Source: Allobosea sp. TND4EK4
GTDB taxonomy: Bacteria > Pseudomonadota > Alphaproteobacteria > Rhizobiales > Beijerinckiaceae
Reading direction: 5' to 3'
NCBI RefSeq assembly: GCF_900156025.1
Contig: NZ_FTMO01000001.1
Span: 806,001 to 870,000, forward strand
DNA length: 64,000 nucleotides
The position numbers and the translations under genes were made by a program. This document shows positions 18,400 through 25,938 of this stretch, piece after piece. The first letter of the stretch is position 1. Each line of letters begins with the position of its first letter. Under the pieces are notes generated by a model. It made no database searches. It was not told the DNA's origin and was given only the letters and a program-made list of their open reading frames with translations.

Positions 18400-18458
18400 G
18401 GCGGCGGGCTTTCCGGCCCGCCGCCGCCCCTCCCCCGAGCGCCTGGCAGCAGGCGCTC
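18400..18458 (+). other. Two tandem perfect hairpins between ctaD and ctaB
   Basis: Hairpin 1 is GGCGGCGGGC / GCCCGCCGCC (18400-18409 with 18416-18425). Hairpin 2 is GAGCGCCTG / CAGGCGCTC (18437-18445 with 18450-18458). Neither is followed by a U-tract, so they look less like terminators than like RNA 3'-end stabilisers or processing sites. They would allow more subunit I than assembly factors to be made. This function is inference. Confidence 0.5.
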
Positions 18459-18543
18459 CGGAGACGGGCGGCACTGAAGACGCCGCACCGATACCGCGCC
18501 CGACGCCAGGCGCCTTTGCCAGAGTACGAAGACGAATCGATCG

Positions 18544-19491
18544 ATGTCCGCCGCGTTCGACACCCACACCGAAGGCACCGTTGCCGTCTCGACCGGCGAA
18601 GCCCGCGATTTCTTCGCGCTGCTGAAGCCGAGGGTGATGTCGCTCGTCATCCTGACGGCGTTGACCGGCATGGCGACCGCGCCCGGCAGCGTCCATCCGG
18701 TCCTGGCCGCTGCCGCGCTGCTGGCGATCGCGGTCGGCGCCGGTGCGTCGGGCTGCCTCAACATGTGGTACGACGCCGATATCGACGCGCTGATGAGCCG
18801 CACCGCCAAGCGCCCGATCCCATCCGGCCGCATCCTGCGCTCAGAGGCGCTGGCCTTCGGACTGACGCTGTCGGTCGGCGCGGTCCTCGTGCTCGGCCTC
18901 GTCGCCAACATGCTCGCAGCAGGCCTGCTCGCCTTCACGATCTTCTTCTACGCCGTCGTCTATTCGATGTGGCTGAAGCGCTCGACGCCGCAGAACATCG
19001 TGATCGGCGGCGCAGCGGGCGCCTTCCCGCCCATGATCGGCGAGGCAGTCGTCACCGGCCATCTCGGCTGGCACTCGCTGGTGCTGTTCGCGATCATCTT
19101 CCTGTGGACGCCGCCGCATTTCTGGGCGCTGGCGTTGGTGAAGTCCGGCGATTACGCCCGCGCTGGCATCCCGATGATGCCGAACGTCGCCGGCCCCGCC
19201 GCGACGCGCCGGCAGATCGTGCTGTATTCGCTGCTGATGGCGCCCGTCGCGGTTCTGCCCGCCCTGATGGGCTTCGGCGGCCTGATCTATCTCGTCGCGT
19301 CGGTGACGACGGGTCTGGCGATGATCGTGCTGGCCTTCCGCGTCTGGCGACGCACCGAGGGCGAGCCTGCCGTGAAGGCGGCCTATTCGCTGTTTGGCTT
19401 CTCGATCTTCTATCTTTTCCTGCTCTTCGCCGTCCTGCTGGCGGAGAATGGGCTGGGCCTGATGGTATCCCTGCCCAAGGTGTTCGGATGA
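18544..19491 (+). CDS. ctaB: Heme O synthase (protoheme IX farnesyltransferase)
   Basis: The 315-residue UbiA-family membrane prenyltransferase adds a farnesyl group to heme b to give heme O, the precursor of heme A for subunit I. The Asp-rich prenyl-diphosphate site is in [20 protein letters not shown]. The second conserved loop is [22 protein letters not shown]. About nine hydrophobic helices cover the rest. It ends in an ATGA overlap with the next small gene, tying heme supply to assembly within one operon. Confidence 0.97.
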   Translation: MSAAFDTHTEGTVAVSTGEARDFFALLKPRVMSLVILTALTGMATAPGSVHPVLAAAALLAIAVGAGASGCLNMWYDADIDALMSRTAKRPIPSGRILRSEALAFGLTLSVGAVLVLGLVANMLAAGLLAFTIFFYAVVYSMWLKRSTPQNIVIGGAAGAFPPMIGEAVVTGHLGWHSLVLFAIIFLWTPPHFWALALVKSGDYARAGIPMMPNVAGPAATRRQIVLYSLLMAPVAVLPALMGFGGLIYLVASVTTGLAMIVLAFRVWRRTEGEPAVKAAYSLFGFSIFYLFLLFAVLLAENGLGLMVSLPKVFG

Positions 19492-19661
19492 GCGACAACG
19501 GGCAGCCCCCGCGCGCTCCGGCGCCGTTCTCGGGCGAGGACATGGCGCGCCGCCGCAGGCGCTCGATCGCTCTCGCGCTCGTGCTCGCCGGGCTCGTCGT
19601 CTTCTTCTTCGTGGTGACGCTGGTGAAGACCGGCCCCGCCATCCTGAACAGGCCGCTGTGA
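19488..19661 (+). CDS. Small single-span membrane protein of the cox cluster (CoxF-like)
   Basis: This 57-residue ORF starts in an ATGA overlap with ctaB and ends in a TGATG overlap with ctaG, so it is clearly translated as part of the operon. It has a polar, Pro-rich N-terminus ([14 protein letters not shown]), an Arg-rich stretch ([11 protein letters not shown]) and one hydrophobic helix ([20 protein letters not shown]). Short proteins of this form at this position are known in alphaproteobacterial oxidase clusters (often called CoxF). The precise role is unsettled; assembly or stability of the oxidase is inferred from context. Confidence 0.85.
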   Translation: MSDNGQPPRAPAPFSGEDMARRRRRSIALALVLAGLVVFFFVVTLVKTGPAILNRPL

Positions 19662-20272
19662 TGACCGGCGCACCAACCCCCGCCCGTCCGAAGAATATGG
19701 GCCGCACCGCGCTGCTCTGCGTCGGCACCGTCTTCGGCATGCTCGGCCTGTCCTTCGCCGCCGTGCCGCTCTACGACCTGTTCTGCAAGGCGACTGGCTT
19801 TGGCGGCACGCCGAAGATCGGCACCGCCGCCACCGGCAAGGTGCTGGACCGGACGATGTCGGTGCGGTTCGACGCCAATGTCGCGCCCGGGCTCGGCTGG
19901 AAGTTCGAGCCCGAGAGCCCCGAGATCAAGGCGCAGGTCGGCATCACCCAGACCGTCTTCTACAAGATGACGAACCGGTCCGACCGCACCGTCACAGGCG
20001 TCGCGACCTACAACATCACGCCCGAGCAGAGCGCCGCCTACTTCGTCAAGATCCAGTGCTTCTGCTTCACCGAGCACACGCTGAAGCCCGGCGAGAGCTT
20101 CGAGGCGCCGGTGGTGTTCTACATCGACCCGGAGATCGCGGCGAACCGCGAGCTCGACGGCATCAACGCCATCACCTTATCCTACACCTATTTCGCCTCC
20201 AAGGCGGGACAGCCTGTCGTCGAAAGCAAGGCCGCCCCCGCCGCAGGTGACGCGACGAACCCGAAACTGTAA
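19661..20272 (+). CDS. ctaG: Cytochrome c oxidase assembly protein CtaG (Cox11 family)
   Basis: This 203-residue copper chaperone delivers Cu to the CuB site of subunit I. It has one N-terminal membrane helix (LLCVGTVFGMLGLSFAAVPLYDLFC) and a periplasmic beta domain. The copper-binding motif QCFCFTEH lies within KIQCFCFTEHTLKPGE. The start at ATG 19661 overlaps the preceding stop by one base; GTG 19658 is an alternative. A short Ala/Pro tail ends the protein. The gene lies 51 bases before coxC. Confidence 0.96.
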   Translation: MTGAPTPARPKNMGRTALLCVGTVFGMLGLSFAAVPLYDLFCKATGFGGTPKIGTAATGKVLDRTMSVRFDANVAPGLGWKFEPESPEIKAQVGITQTVFYKMTNRSDRTVTGVATYNITPEQSAAYFVKIQCFCFTEHTLKPGESFEAPVVFYIDPEIAANRELDGINAITLSYTYFASKAGQPVVESKAAPAAGDATNPKL

Positions 20273-20323
20273 AACGCGCTCAAGACGAAGCGCGGATCAC
20301 AAAGCCGCACGCGGAGACCGACA

Positions 20324-21184
20324 ATGGCCGGGGCCCATACCAAGCACCACGACTACCACCTCGTCGATCCGAGCCCGTGGCCGCTCGTCGGCGCCACCAG
20401 CGCGACGGTGCTGGCGATCGGCGCCGTGATGTGGATGAAGGCCATGCCGGTCGGCGGCATGCATCTGGGCCCGCTCGTCTTCGGCGTCGGCATGCTCGGC
20501 GTGCTCTACACGATGCTGTCCTGGTGGATGGACGTGGTGAAGGAAGCCCAGCACGGCGACCACACCCGCGTGGTGCAACTCCACCATCGCTACGGCATGA
20601 TCATGTTCATCGCCTCCGAGGTGATGTTCTTCGTGGCCTGGTTCTGGGCCTATTTCGACGCCAGCCTGTTCGCGGGCGAGCACATCAATTTCCTGCGCTA
20701 CGAGTTCACCGGCGGGCACTGGCCGCCGAAGGGGATCGAGACCTTCGATCCCTGGCACCTGCCGCTGCTCAACACGCTGATCCTGCTGACCTCGGGCACG
20801 ACCGTGACCTGGGCGCATTATGCGCTGATCAACAATGATCGCGCGGGCCTGAAGCAGGGCCTGTGGCTCACCGTGATCCTCGGCATCCTGTTCTCGCTGT
20901 GCCAGGCCTACGAGTATTCGCACGCCACCTTCGCCTTCAGCGGCAACATCTATGGCGCGACGTTCTTCATGGCGACCGGCTTCCACGGCTTCCATGTGAT
21001 CATCGGCACGATCTTCCTCGCGATCTGCCTGTACCGGGCCTATCTCGGCCACTTCACGCCGAAGCAGCATCTCGGCTTCGAATTCGCAGCCTGGTACTGG
21101 CACTTCGTCGACGTGGTCTGGCTGTTCCTGTTTGCCGCGATCTATGTCTGGGGCGCCGGCGCGTCGACGAGCGCCGGTCACTAA
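20324..21184 (+). CDS. coxC: Cytochrome c oxidase subunit III
   Basis: This 286-residue, seven-helix subunit stabilises the aa3 core. Conserved segments are DPSPWPLVGA near the N-terminus, IASEVMFFVAWFWAYFDASL and YEYSHATFAFSGNIYGATFF. FHGFHVIIGTIFLAICLYR and AAWYWHFVDVVWLFLFAAIY follow near the C-terminus. It is the last gene of the oxidase operon proper and is followed by a strong terminator 34 bases later. Normal length. Confidence 0.97.
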   Translation: MAGAHTKHHDYHLVDPSPWPLVGATSATVLAIGAVMWMKAMPVGGMHLGPLVFGVGMLGVLYTMLSWWMDVVKEAQHGDHTRVVQLHHRYGMIMFIASEVMFFVAWFWAYFDASLFAGEHINFLRYEFTGGHWPPKGIETFDPWHLPLLNTLILLTSGTTVTWAHYALINNDRAGLKQGLWLTVILGILFSLCQAYEYSHATFAFSGNIYGATFFMATGFHGFHVIIGTIFLAICLYRAYLGHFTPKQHLGFEFAAWYWHFVDVVWLFLFAAIYVWGAGASTSAGH

Positions 21185-21218
21185 GTTCGGTACCGCGCTC
21201 CTAGCGGTCACCTGCAAG

Positions 21219-21250
21219 AAAGGCGGCCTCGCGGCCGCCTTTCCTCTTTC
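21219..21250 (+). terminator. Intrinsic terminator after coxC
   Basis: A perfect 10-bp stem AAAGGCGGCC / GGCCGCCTTT with a TCGC tetraloop is followed by CCTCTTTC. It separates the oxidase genes from the DUF983/SURF1 pair, perhaps as a partial terminator, since the next start is only 14 bases on. Confidence 0.8.
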
Positions 21251-21263
21251 GGAGGCTTCCTTC

Positions 21264-21638
21264 ATGTCGCAGCCCGGCCCTGCTCTCCCCTCGCCCTATG
21301 CGACAGGGCTCACCGGGCGCTGTCCGCGCTGCGGCGAAGGCACGCTGTTCGACGGCTATCTGAAGCTGAAGCCGCGCTGCAGCGCCTGCGGGCTGGACTA
21401 CGCCTTCGCCGATTCGGCGGACGGCCCGGCCGTCTTCATCATGCTGATCGCCGGCTTCCTGGTGCTGGGCTGCGCGCTCTATGTCGAGATCACCTATGAG
21501 CCGCCGATCTGGCTGCATCTGGTGATCTGGCTGCCGTTGGCCATCATCGTCTGCCTCGGGCTGCTGCGGCCGATGAAGGGGCTGGCCGTTGCCCTGCAAT
21601 ACGCCAACAAGGCCGAGGAAGGCCGGCTCGAAAAATGA
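21264..21638 (+). CDS. DUF983 zinc-ribbon membrane protein
   Basis: This 124-residue protein has an N-terminal four-cysteine zinc ribbon (GRCPRCGEGTLF ... RCSACGLDYAF) and two transmembrane helices (AVFIMLIAGFLVLGCALYV; LHLVIWLPLAIIVCLGLLR). That is the standard DUF983 build. The family often lies beside oxidase genes in alphaproteobacteria, where a metal or heme handling role is suspected but unproven. GGAGG eight bases before ATG 21264 sets the start. Its stop overlaps the SURF1 start (ATGA). Confidence 0.9.
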   Translation: MSQPGPALPSPYATGLTGRCPRCGEGTLFDGYLKLKPRCSACGLDYAFADSADGPAVFIMLIAGFLVLGCALYVEITYEPPIWLHLVIWLPLAIIVCLGLLRPMKGLAVALQYANKAEEGRLEK

Positions 21639-22399
21639 GCGCCGCGTCCGAGATGGCGAAGCGACCGCGCCTGCTGGTCCCGGCCCTGCTGACAGCGCTC
21701 GGCACGGTGATCCTGTGCGGGCTCGGCGTCTGGCAGATCGAGCGGATGGGCGAGAAGCACGCCTATATCGAGCGGCTGACGCAGCAGGCCGCCGGCAGCG
21801 CCGCTCCCGTCCCGCCCGGCACCACCTGGAACACTCTGGATCCCGCCGCCCTCGACCTGACCCATGTCGCGGCGAAGGGCAGCTATATCGGCGATGCCAT
21901 CGCGAGTGTCCGCACCACCATCGCCTCCGGCCCGCCGGGTTCGCGCCAGCTCTCCGGCTTCGGCCGCTGGATCTTCCAGGGTTTCCGGCTTGACGATGGC
22001 GGCGTCATTCTCGTCAATCGCGGTTTCGTTCCGGAAGGCCGGCTCGGCCAGGTCGCCCCTGCGACCGGCAGTGCCGTCGTGGACGGCTTCCTGCGCGCGC
22101 CGGAGCCGCGCAACAGCTTCACGCCGGCCGACCTGCCGGCCAAGCGCGAATTCTACACGCGCGATCCGGCGGCCATCGCCGCGGCGCTGGGCCTGCCGGC
22201 AGCCCCGTTCTATCTTGAGGCCAGGCGGGAGGGCGACGGTCTCACCCCGCCCGCGGGCGTCGATGTGCGCGAGCTGATCGATCGCATTCCCGACAACCAC
22301 CTGTCCTACGCTTTGACCTGGTTCGGCCTGGCGGCGACGCTGATCGGGGTGTTCACGGTATTCGCCGTCCAGTCTCGCAAACCCAAGGTCGCACCCTGA
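21635..22399 (+). CDS. SURF1-family cytochrome oxidase biogenesis protein
   Basis: This 254-residue protein has the SURF1 layout: an N-terminal membrane helix (LLVPALLTALGTVILCGLGVWQIER) and a large periplasmic domain with GRWIFQGFRLDDGGVILVNRG. A C-terminal helix lies within the conserved NNHLSYALTWFGLAATLIG-type segment (here DNHLSYALTWFGLA). SURF1 (Shy1) binds heme A and promotes its insertion into subunit I. The ATGA overlap with the DUF983 gene makes the pair a translational unit at the tail of the cox cluster. Confidence 0.94.
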   Translation: MSAASEMAKRPRLLVPALLTALGTVILCGLGVWQIERMGEKHAYIERLTQQAAGSAAPVPPGTTWNTLDPAALDLTHVAAKGSYIGDAIASVRTTIASGPPGSRQLSGFGRWIFQGFRLDDGGVILVNRGFVPEGRLGQVAPATGSAVVDGFLRAPEPRNSFTPADLPAKREFYTRDPAAIAAALGLPAAPFYLEARREGDGLTPPAGVDVRELIDRIPDNHLSYALTWFGLAATLIGVFTVFAVQSRKPKVAP

Positions 22400-22469
22400 C
22401 GCAAACCGGTTTTGCCCAAAGCCGCAGACCGGCCTATAGCATCAGCGATCATCACAGGGCTCATTCGAC

Positions 22470-23885
22470 GTGCTGCATGTCTCCACCCGTGGGGAAGCCC
22501 CCGCGCTCTCCTTCTCCGACGCGCTTCTGGCCGGGCTCGCCCGTGACGGCGGCCTTTATCTGCCGCAGAGCTGGCCGCGCCTCGACACCGCCACGATCGC
22601 CGGATTCTCGGGGCAGACCTATGCCAAGGTGGCGGAGCGCGTCATCGGCGCGCTGAGCGATGGCGATGTCGAGCCGACCGCGCTCGGCCAGATGATCCAC
22701 GAGGCCTACGCCACCTTCCGGCATCCGGCCGTGTGCCCGCTGACGCAGATCGGCGACAATCTGTTCGTGCTGGAGCTGTTCCACGGCCCGACGCTCGCCT
22801 TCAAGGATGTGGCGATGCAGTTGCTCGGGCGGCTGATGGACCATGTGCTGGGCCAACGCGGCCAGCGCGCCACCATTATCGGCGCGACCTCCGGCGATAC
22901 AGGCGGCGCCGCGATCGACGCCTTCAAGGGGCTGAAGAGCGTCGATGTCTTCATCCTCTATCCGCAGGGCCGCGTCTCGGACGTGCAGCGCCGGCAGATG
23001 ACGACGGTGGATGCACAGAACGTCCATGCCATCGCCGTCGAGGGCACCTTCGACGACTGCCAGAACCTGCTGAAGGCGATGTTCAACCACCACGCCTTCC
23101 GCGACGAGATCGGGCTTTCGGGCGTAAACTCGATCAACTGGGCCCGGATCGCGGCGCAGGTGGTCTATTATTTCACCGCCGCCGTCTCGCTCGGCGCGCC
23201 GCATCGCAAGGTGTCGTTCGCGGTGCCGACCGGCAATTTCGGCGACATCCTCGCCGGCTGGGTCGCCAAGCAGATGGGGCTCCCCATCGAGCAGCTGACG
23301 ATCGCCACCAACAGCAACGACATCCTGACCCGCACGCTCCAGAGCGGCGTCTACGAGATGCGTGGCGTGCATGCGACGACCTCGCCCTCGATGGACATCC
23401 AGATCTCATCGAATTTCGAGCGTCTGCTGTTCGAGGCGCATGGACGCGACGGCGCGGCCGTGCGGCGGCTGATGCAATCCCTGCAGCAATCGGGGCGCTT
23501 CGAGATCGGCGCGGAGCCGCTCGCGCGCATCCGCAGGGAGTTCGACGCAGCTGCGCTGAGCGAGGCGGAGATCGCCGCCGAAATCCGCGAGACCTGGAGC
23601 GAGAGCGGCTATCTGCTCGATCCGCACAGCGCGATCGGCGTCGGCGCGGCGCGCCAGCGGCTGGGCCGCGATCCGGCGACGCCGGTGATCGTGCTCGGCA
23701 CCGCGCACCCCGCCAAGTTCCCCGCGGCCGTCGAGGCCGCCTGCGGCATCGTGCCGAAGCTGCCGGCGCATCTGGCCGACCTGATGGAACGCCAGGAGCG
23801 CTTCACGGTCCTGCCCAACGATCTTGCCGCCATCGAGACCTTCGTCCGCGAGCGGGCGCGTGCGGTGCGTGGAGCGGCGGCGTGA
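22470..23885 (+). CDS. thrC: Threonine synthase
   Basis: This 471-residue PLP enzyme converts O-phosphohomoserine to threonine. The PLP-binding lysine is Lys112 in PTLAFKDVAMQLLG. The phosphate/PLP loop is ATSGDTGGAAIDAF, and further family segments are VNSINWARIAAQVVYYF and VPTGNFGDILAGW. The length fits the long fungal/proteobacterial thrC class. It is followed by the M16 protease with a GTGA overlap. This thrC-M16 order recurs in Hyphomicrobiales genomes as I remember them. Confidence 0.97.
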   Translation: MLHVSTRGEAPALSFSDALLAGLARDGGLYLPQSWPRLDTATIAGFSGQTYAKVAERVIGALSDGDVEPTALGQMIHEAYATFRHPAVCPLTQIGDNLFVLELFHGPTLAFKDVAMQLLGRLMDHVLGQRGQRATIIGATSGDTGGAAIDAFKGLKSVDVFILYPQGRVSDVQRRQMTTVDAQNVHAIAVEGTFDDCQNLLKAMFNHHAFRDEIGLSGVNSINWARIAAQVVYYFTAAVSLGAPHRKVSFAVPTGNFGDILAGWVAKQMGLPIEQLTIATNSNDILTRTLQSGVYEMRGVHATTSPSMDIQISSNFERLLFEAHGRDGAAVRRLMQSLQQSGRFEIGAEPLARIRREFDAAALSEAEIAAEIRETWSESGYLLDPHSAIGVGAARQRLGRDPATPVIVLGTAHPAKFPAAVEAACGIVPKLPAHLADLMERQERFTVLPNDLAAIETFVRERARAVRGAAA

Positions 23886-25222
23886 GCGTCGCCGGACCGG
23901 CCGAGGCCGCCGAGATCGCCGCCCCGGCGGCGGGACAAGGCGTGCATGATCCGGATGTCGGGCTGACCACGCTCCCGTCCGGCCTGCGCATCGTCTCGCA
24001 GCGCATGGACAACGCCGCGACGGTCTCGCTGGGGCTGTGGATCGGTGCGGGCTCGCGCGACGAGCTGCCTCACGAGCATGGCATCGCGCATCTGCTGGAG
24101 CACATGGCCTTCAAGGGCACCGCGCGGCGCAACGCGCTGCAGATCGCCGAGGAGATCGAGAGCGTCGGCGGCGACCTCAACGCCGCGACCAGCGTCGAAT
24201 ACACCTGCTACACGGCGCGCGTGCTGGGCTCGGACCTCGGCCTGGCGGTGGACATCCTCGCGGACATCGTCACCTCCTCGTCCCTGACCGAAGAGGAGCT
24301 GAAGCGCGAGAAGGGCGTGATCCTGCAGGAAATCTCCGCCGTGCAGGATACGCCGGACGATCTTGTCTATGACCGCTTCCTGCAGGCGGCCTTCCCCGAC
24401 CAGCCGATCGGCCGGCCGATCCTCGGCACGGCGCAGACGGTGAAGAGCTTCACGGCCGATGCGATCCGCGCCTATCTGGCGCGCCACTATCACGCTGACA
24501 ATATGGTGCTGGCGGCGTCAGGCGCCGTCGACCATGCCGAGCTGGTCGCCCTGGCGCGCGAGCATCTCGCCCGCCTGCCGGCAAAGCCGAGCGAAATCGT
24601 CCCGCGCCAAGGCGGGGAATACCGCGGCGGCGAGGCCCGCATCGGCTCCGATGAGGAGCAGGTGCATCTGGTTATCGGCCTGCCCGGCAAGCCCTTCGCC
24701 AATGGGCAGCATTACGCGCTGCAGATTTTCGCCTCCGTGCTGGGCGGCGGCATGTCCTCGCGGCTGTTCCAGGAGGTGCGCGAGCAGCGCGGGCTGGCTT
24801 ATGCGGTCGACGCCTTCCACTGGCCCTTCTCCGATTGCGGCGTCTTCGGCATCGGGGCCGGCACAGCGCCGGAGGATGTCGGCGAGCTCGTCGAGGTCGC
24901 GCTCGCCTGCCTGCGCAAGGCGGCGGAGGACGTGACGGAGGCCGAGGTCGCGCGCGCCCGCGCCCAGATGAAGGTCGGGCTGCTCGCCTCGCTGGAGAGC
25001 CCCGGCGGCAAGCTGGAGCAGATGGCGCGGCAGGTGCTGCTCTTCGGCCGGGCGATCCCGCGCGAGGAGCTGGCGGCCCGGCTCGACGCGGTGACGCTGG
25101 ACGATGTGCGCGCGGCCGGGCGATCCCTGCTCGGCCATCAGCCGACCATCGCGGCGATCGGCCTGCTCCAGGGCCTGCCGCCGGCCAAGCACCTGCGCCG
25201 CGCCGCGCGGGCAGCGGACTGA
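23882..25222 (+). CDS. M16-family zinc metallopeptidase (processing-peptidase type)
   Basis: The protein has 446 residues if the GTG at 23882, overlapping the thrC stop, is used. It has an intact inverted zinc motif H70-LLE-H74 (HLLEHMAFKGT) and a downstream Glu in the TEEELKREKGVILQEIS region. The C-terminal M16 half has VREQRGLAYAVDAF. It resembles the mitochondrial processing peptidase beta subunit. Homologues are cytoplasmic or periplasmic; no signal peptide is evident here, and the first 25 residues are an Ala-rich lead. Its cellular substrate is unknown. Two further M16 genes lie at 35278-37927. Confidence 0.93.
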   Translation: MSVAGPAEAAEIAAPAAGQGVHDPDVGLTTLPSGLRIVSQRMDNAATVSLGLWIGAGSRDELPHEHGIAHLLEHMAFKGTARRNALQIAEEIESVGGDLNAATSVEYTCYTARVLGSDLGLAVDILADIVTSSSLTEEELKREKGVILQEISAVQDTPDDLVYDRFLQAAFPDQPIGRPILGTAQTVKSFTADAIRAYLARHYHADNMVLAASGAVDHAELVALAREHLARLPAKPSEIVPRQGGEYRGGEARIGSDEEQVHLVIGLPGKPFANGQHYALQIFASVLGGGMSSRLFQEVREQRGLAYAVDAFHWPFSDCGVFGIGAGTAPEDVGELVEVALACLRKAAEDVTEAEVARARAQMKVGLLASLESPGGKLEQMARQVLLFGRAIPREELAARLDAVTLDDVRAAGRSLLGHQPTIAAIGLLQGLPPAKHLRRAARAAD

Positions 25223-25228
25223 CCGACC

Positions 25229-25828
25229 ATGGCGCTCTTCCGCTTCCCGAGCGAGCCGCAGAGCCGCCCGCTGATCCGCACCGGCAACCTCTATCTGCGC
25301 GCGCCCGATCCGGACGACTATTCCGCCTGGGCGGTGCTGCGCATGGAGAGCCGCGAATTCCTGACGCCGTGGGAGCCGACCTGGAACGAGGACGACCTCA
25401 CCCGCCAGTCCTTCCGCCTGCGGACCAAGCGCGCGGCCCGCGAGATCGCCAGCGACGAGGCCTATTCGCTGTTCATCTTCGAGGCTCATAGCGAGACGCT
25501 GCTCGGCGGGCTGACGCTCGGCCTGATCCGGCGCGGTGTCGCGCAGGCCTGCACGCTCGGCTACTGGATGGGACAGCGCCATGCGGGCAAGGGCCATATG
25601 AGCGAAGCGGTGCGAGGCGCCTTGCGCTTCGCCTTTTCGGAACTGGCGCTGCACCGGGTCGAGGCAGCCTGCCTGCCGAACAACGAGCCCTCGCGGCGAC
25701 TGCTCGAGCGAGTCGGCTTCCGGCACGAAGGGCTGGCGAGGGCCTATCTCAAGATCAACGGCGCCTGGTCCGACCATCTGCTTTACGCCGCGCTCTCCAC
25801 CGACAAGCCGACGGACGGCCGCGCGTGA
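25229..25828 (+). CDS. GNAT-family N-acetyltransferase (RimJ/RimL-like)
   Basis: This 199-residue GNAT fold has the acetyl-CoA pyrophosphate loop region [18 protein letters not shown], then [20 protein letters not shown] and [19 protein letters not shown]. These are hallmark segments of the RimJ/RimL ribosomal-protein N-acetyltransferase group. Many members modify other proteins or small molecules, so the target is unknown. It begins 6 bases after the M16 stop, in the same operon. The conserved neighbourhood with the M16 gene suggests a link, but the sequence does not show what it is. Confidence 0.9.
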   Translation: MALFRFPSEPQSRPLIRTGNLYLRAPDPDDYSAWAVLRMESREFLTPWEPTWNEDDLTRQSFRLRTKRAAREIASDEAYSLFIFEAHSETLLGGLTLGLIRRGVAQACTLGYWMGQRHAGKGHMSEAVRGALRFAFSELALHRVEAACLPNNEPSRRLLERVGFRHEGLARAYLKINGAWSDHLLYAALSTDKPTDGRA

Positions 25829-25844
25829 GGCCGGCGGTGGACGG

Positions 25845-25866
25845 AGGGCAAGGCGTGCCTTGCCCT
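25845..25866. other. Perfect hairpin between the GNAT and GGDEF/EAL genes
   Basis: AGGGCAAGGC-GT-GCCTTGCCCT is a perfect 10-bp dyad 17 bases after the GNAT stop. It has no U-tract. It may mark the transcript end of the thrC-M16-GNAT unit. It would be coding if the following gene started at GTG 25825. Confidence 0.5.
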
Positions 25867-25891
25867 CGCCACGAGCGGGGGCTACGAAAAT

Positions 25892-25909
25892 TCGTTCAAT
25901 ATCGAACGA
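25892..25909. promoter_or_regulatory. Operator-like dyad before the GGDEF/EAL gene
   Basis: TCGTTC-AATATC-GAACGA is a perfect 6-bp inverted repeat with a 6-base spacer. It lies in an AT-richer pocket 30 bases before the preferred TTG start at 25939. The form fits a repressor or activator binding site. The regulator is unknown and function is inference. Confidence 0.35.
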
Positions 25910-25938
25910 TCTTCTCCCGTCTGGTTCCCGAGTTCAGC

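Noticed and set aside
16605-18938. 777-residue minus-strand open frame opposite ctaD and ctaB
   Set aside because: Composition is His/Asp/Glu-rich without motifs. It crosses the ctaD-ctaB gap and is an antisense shadow.
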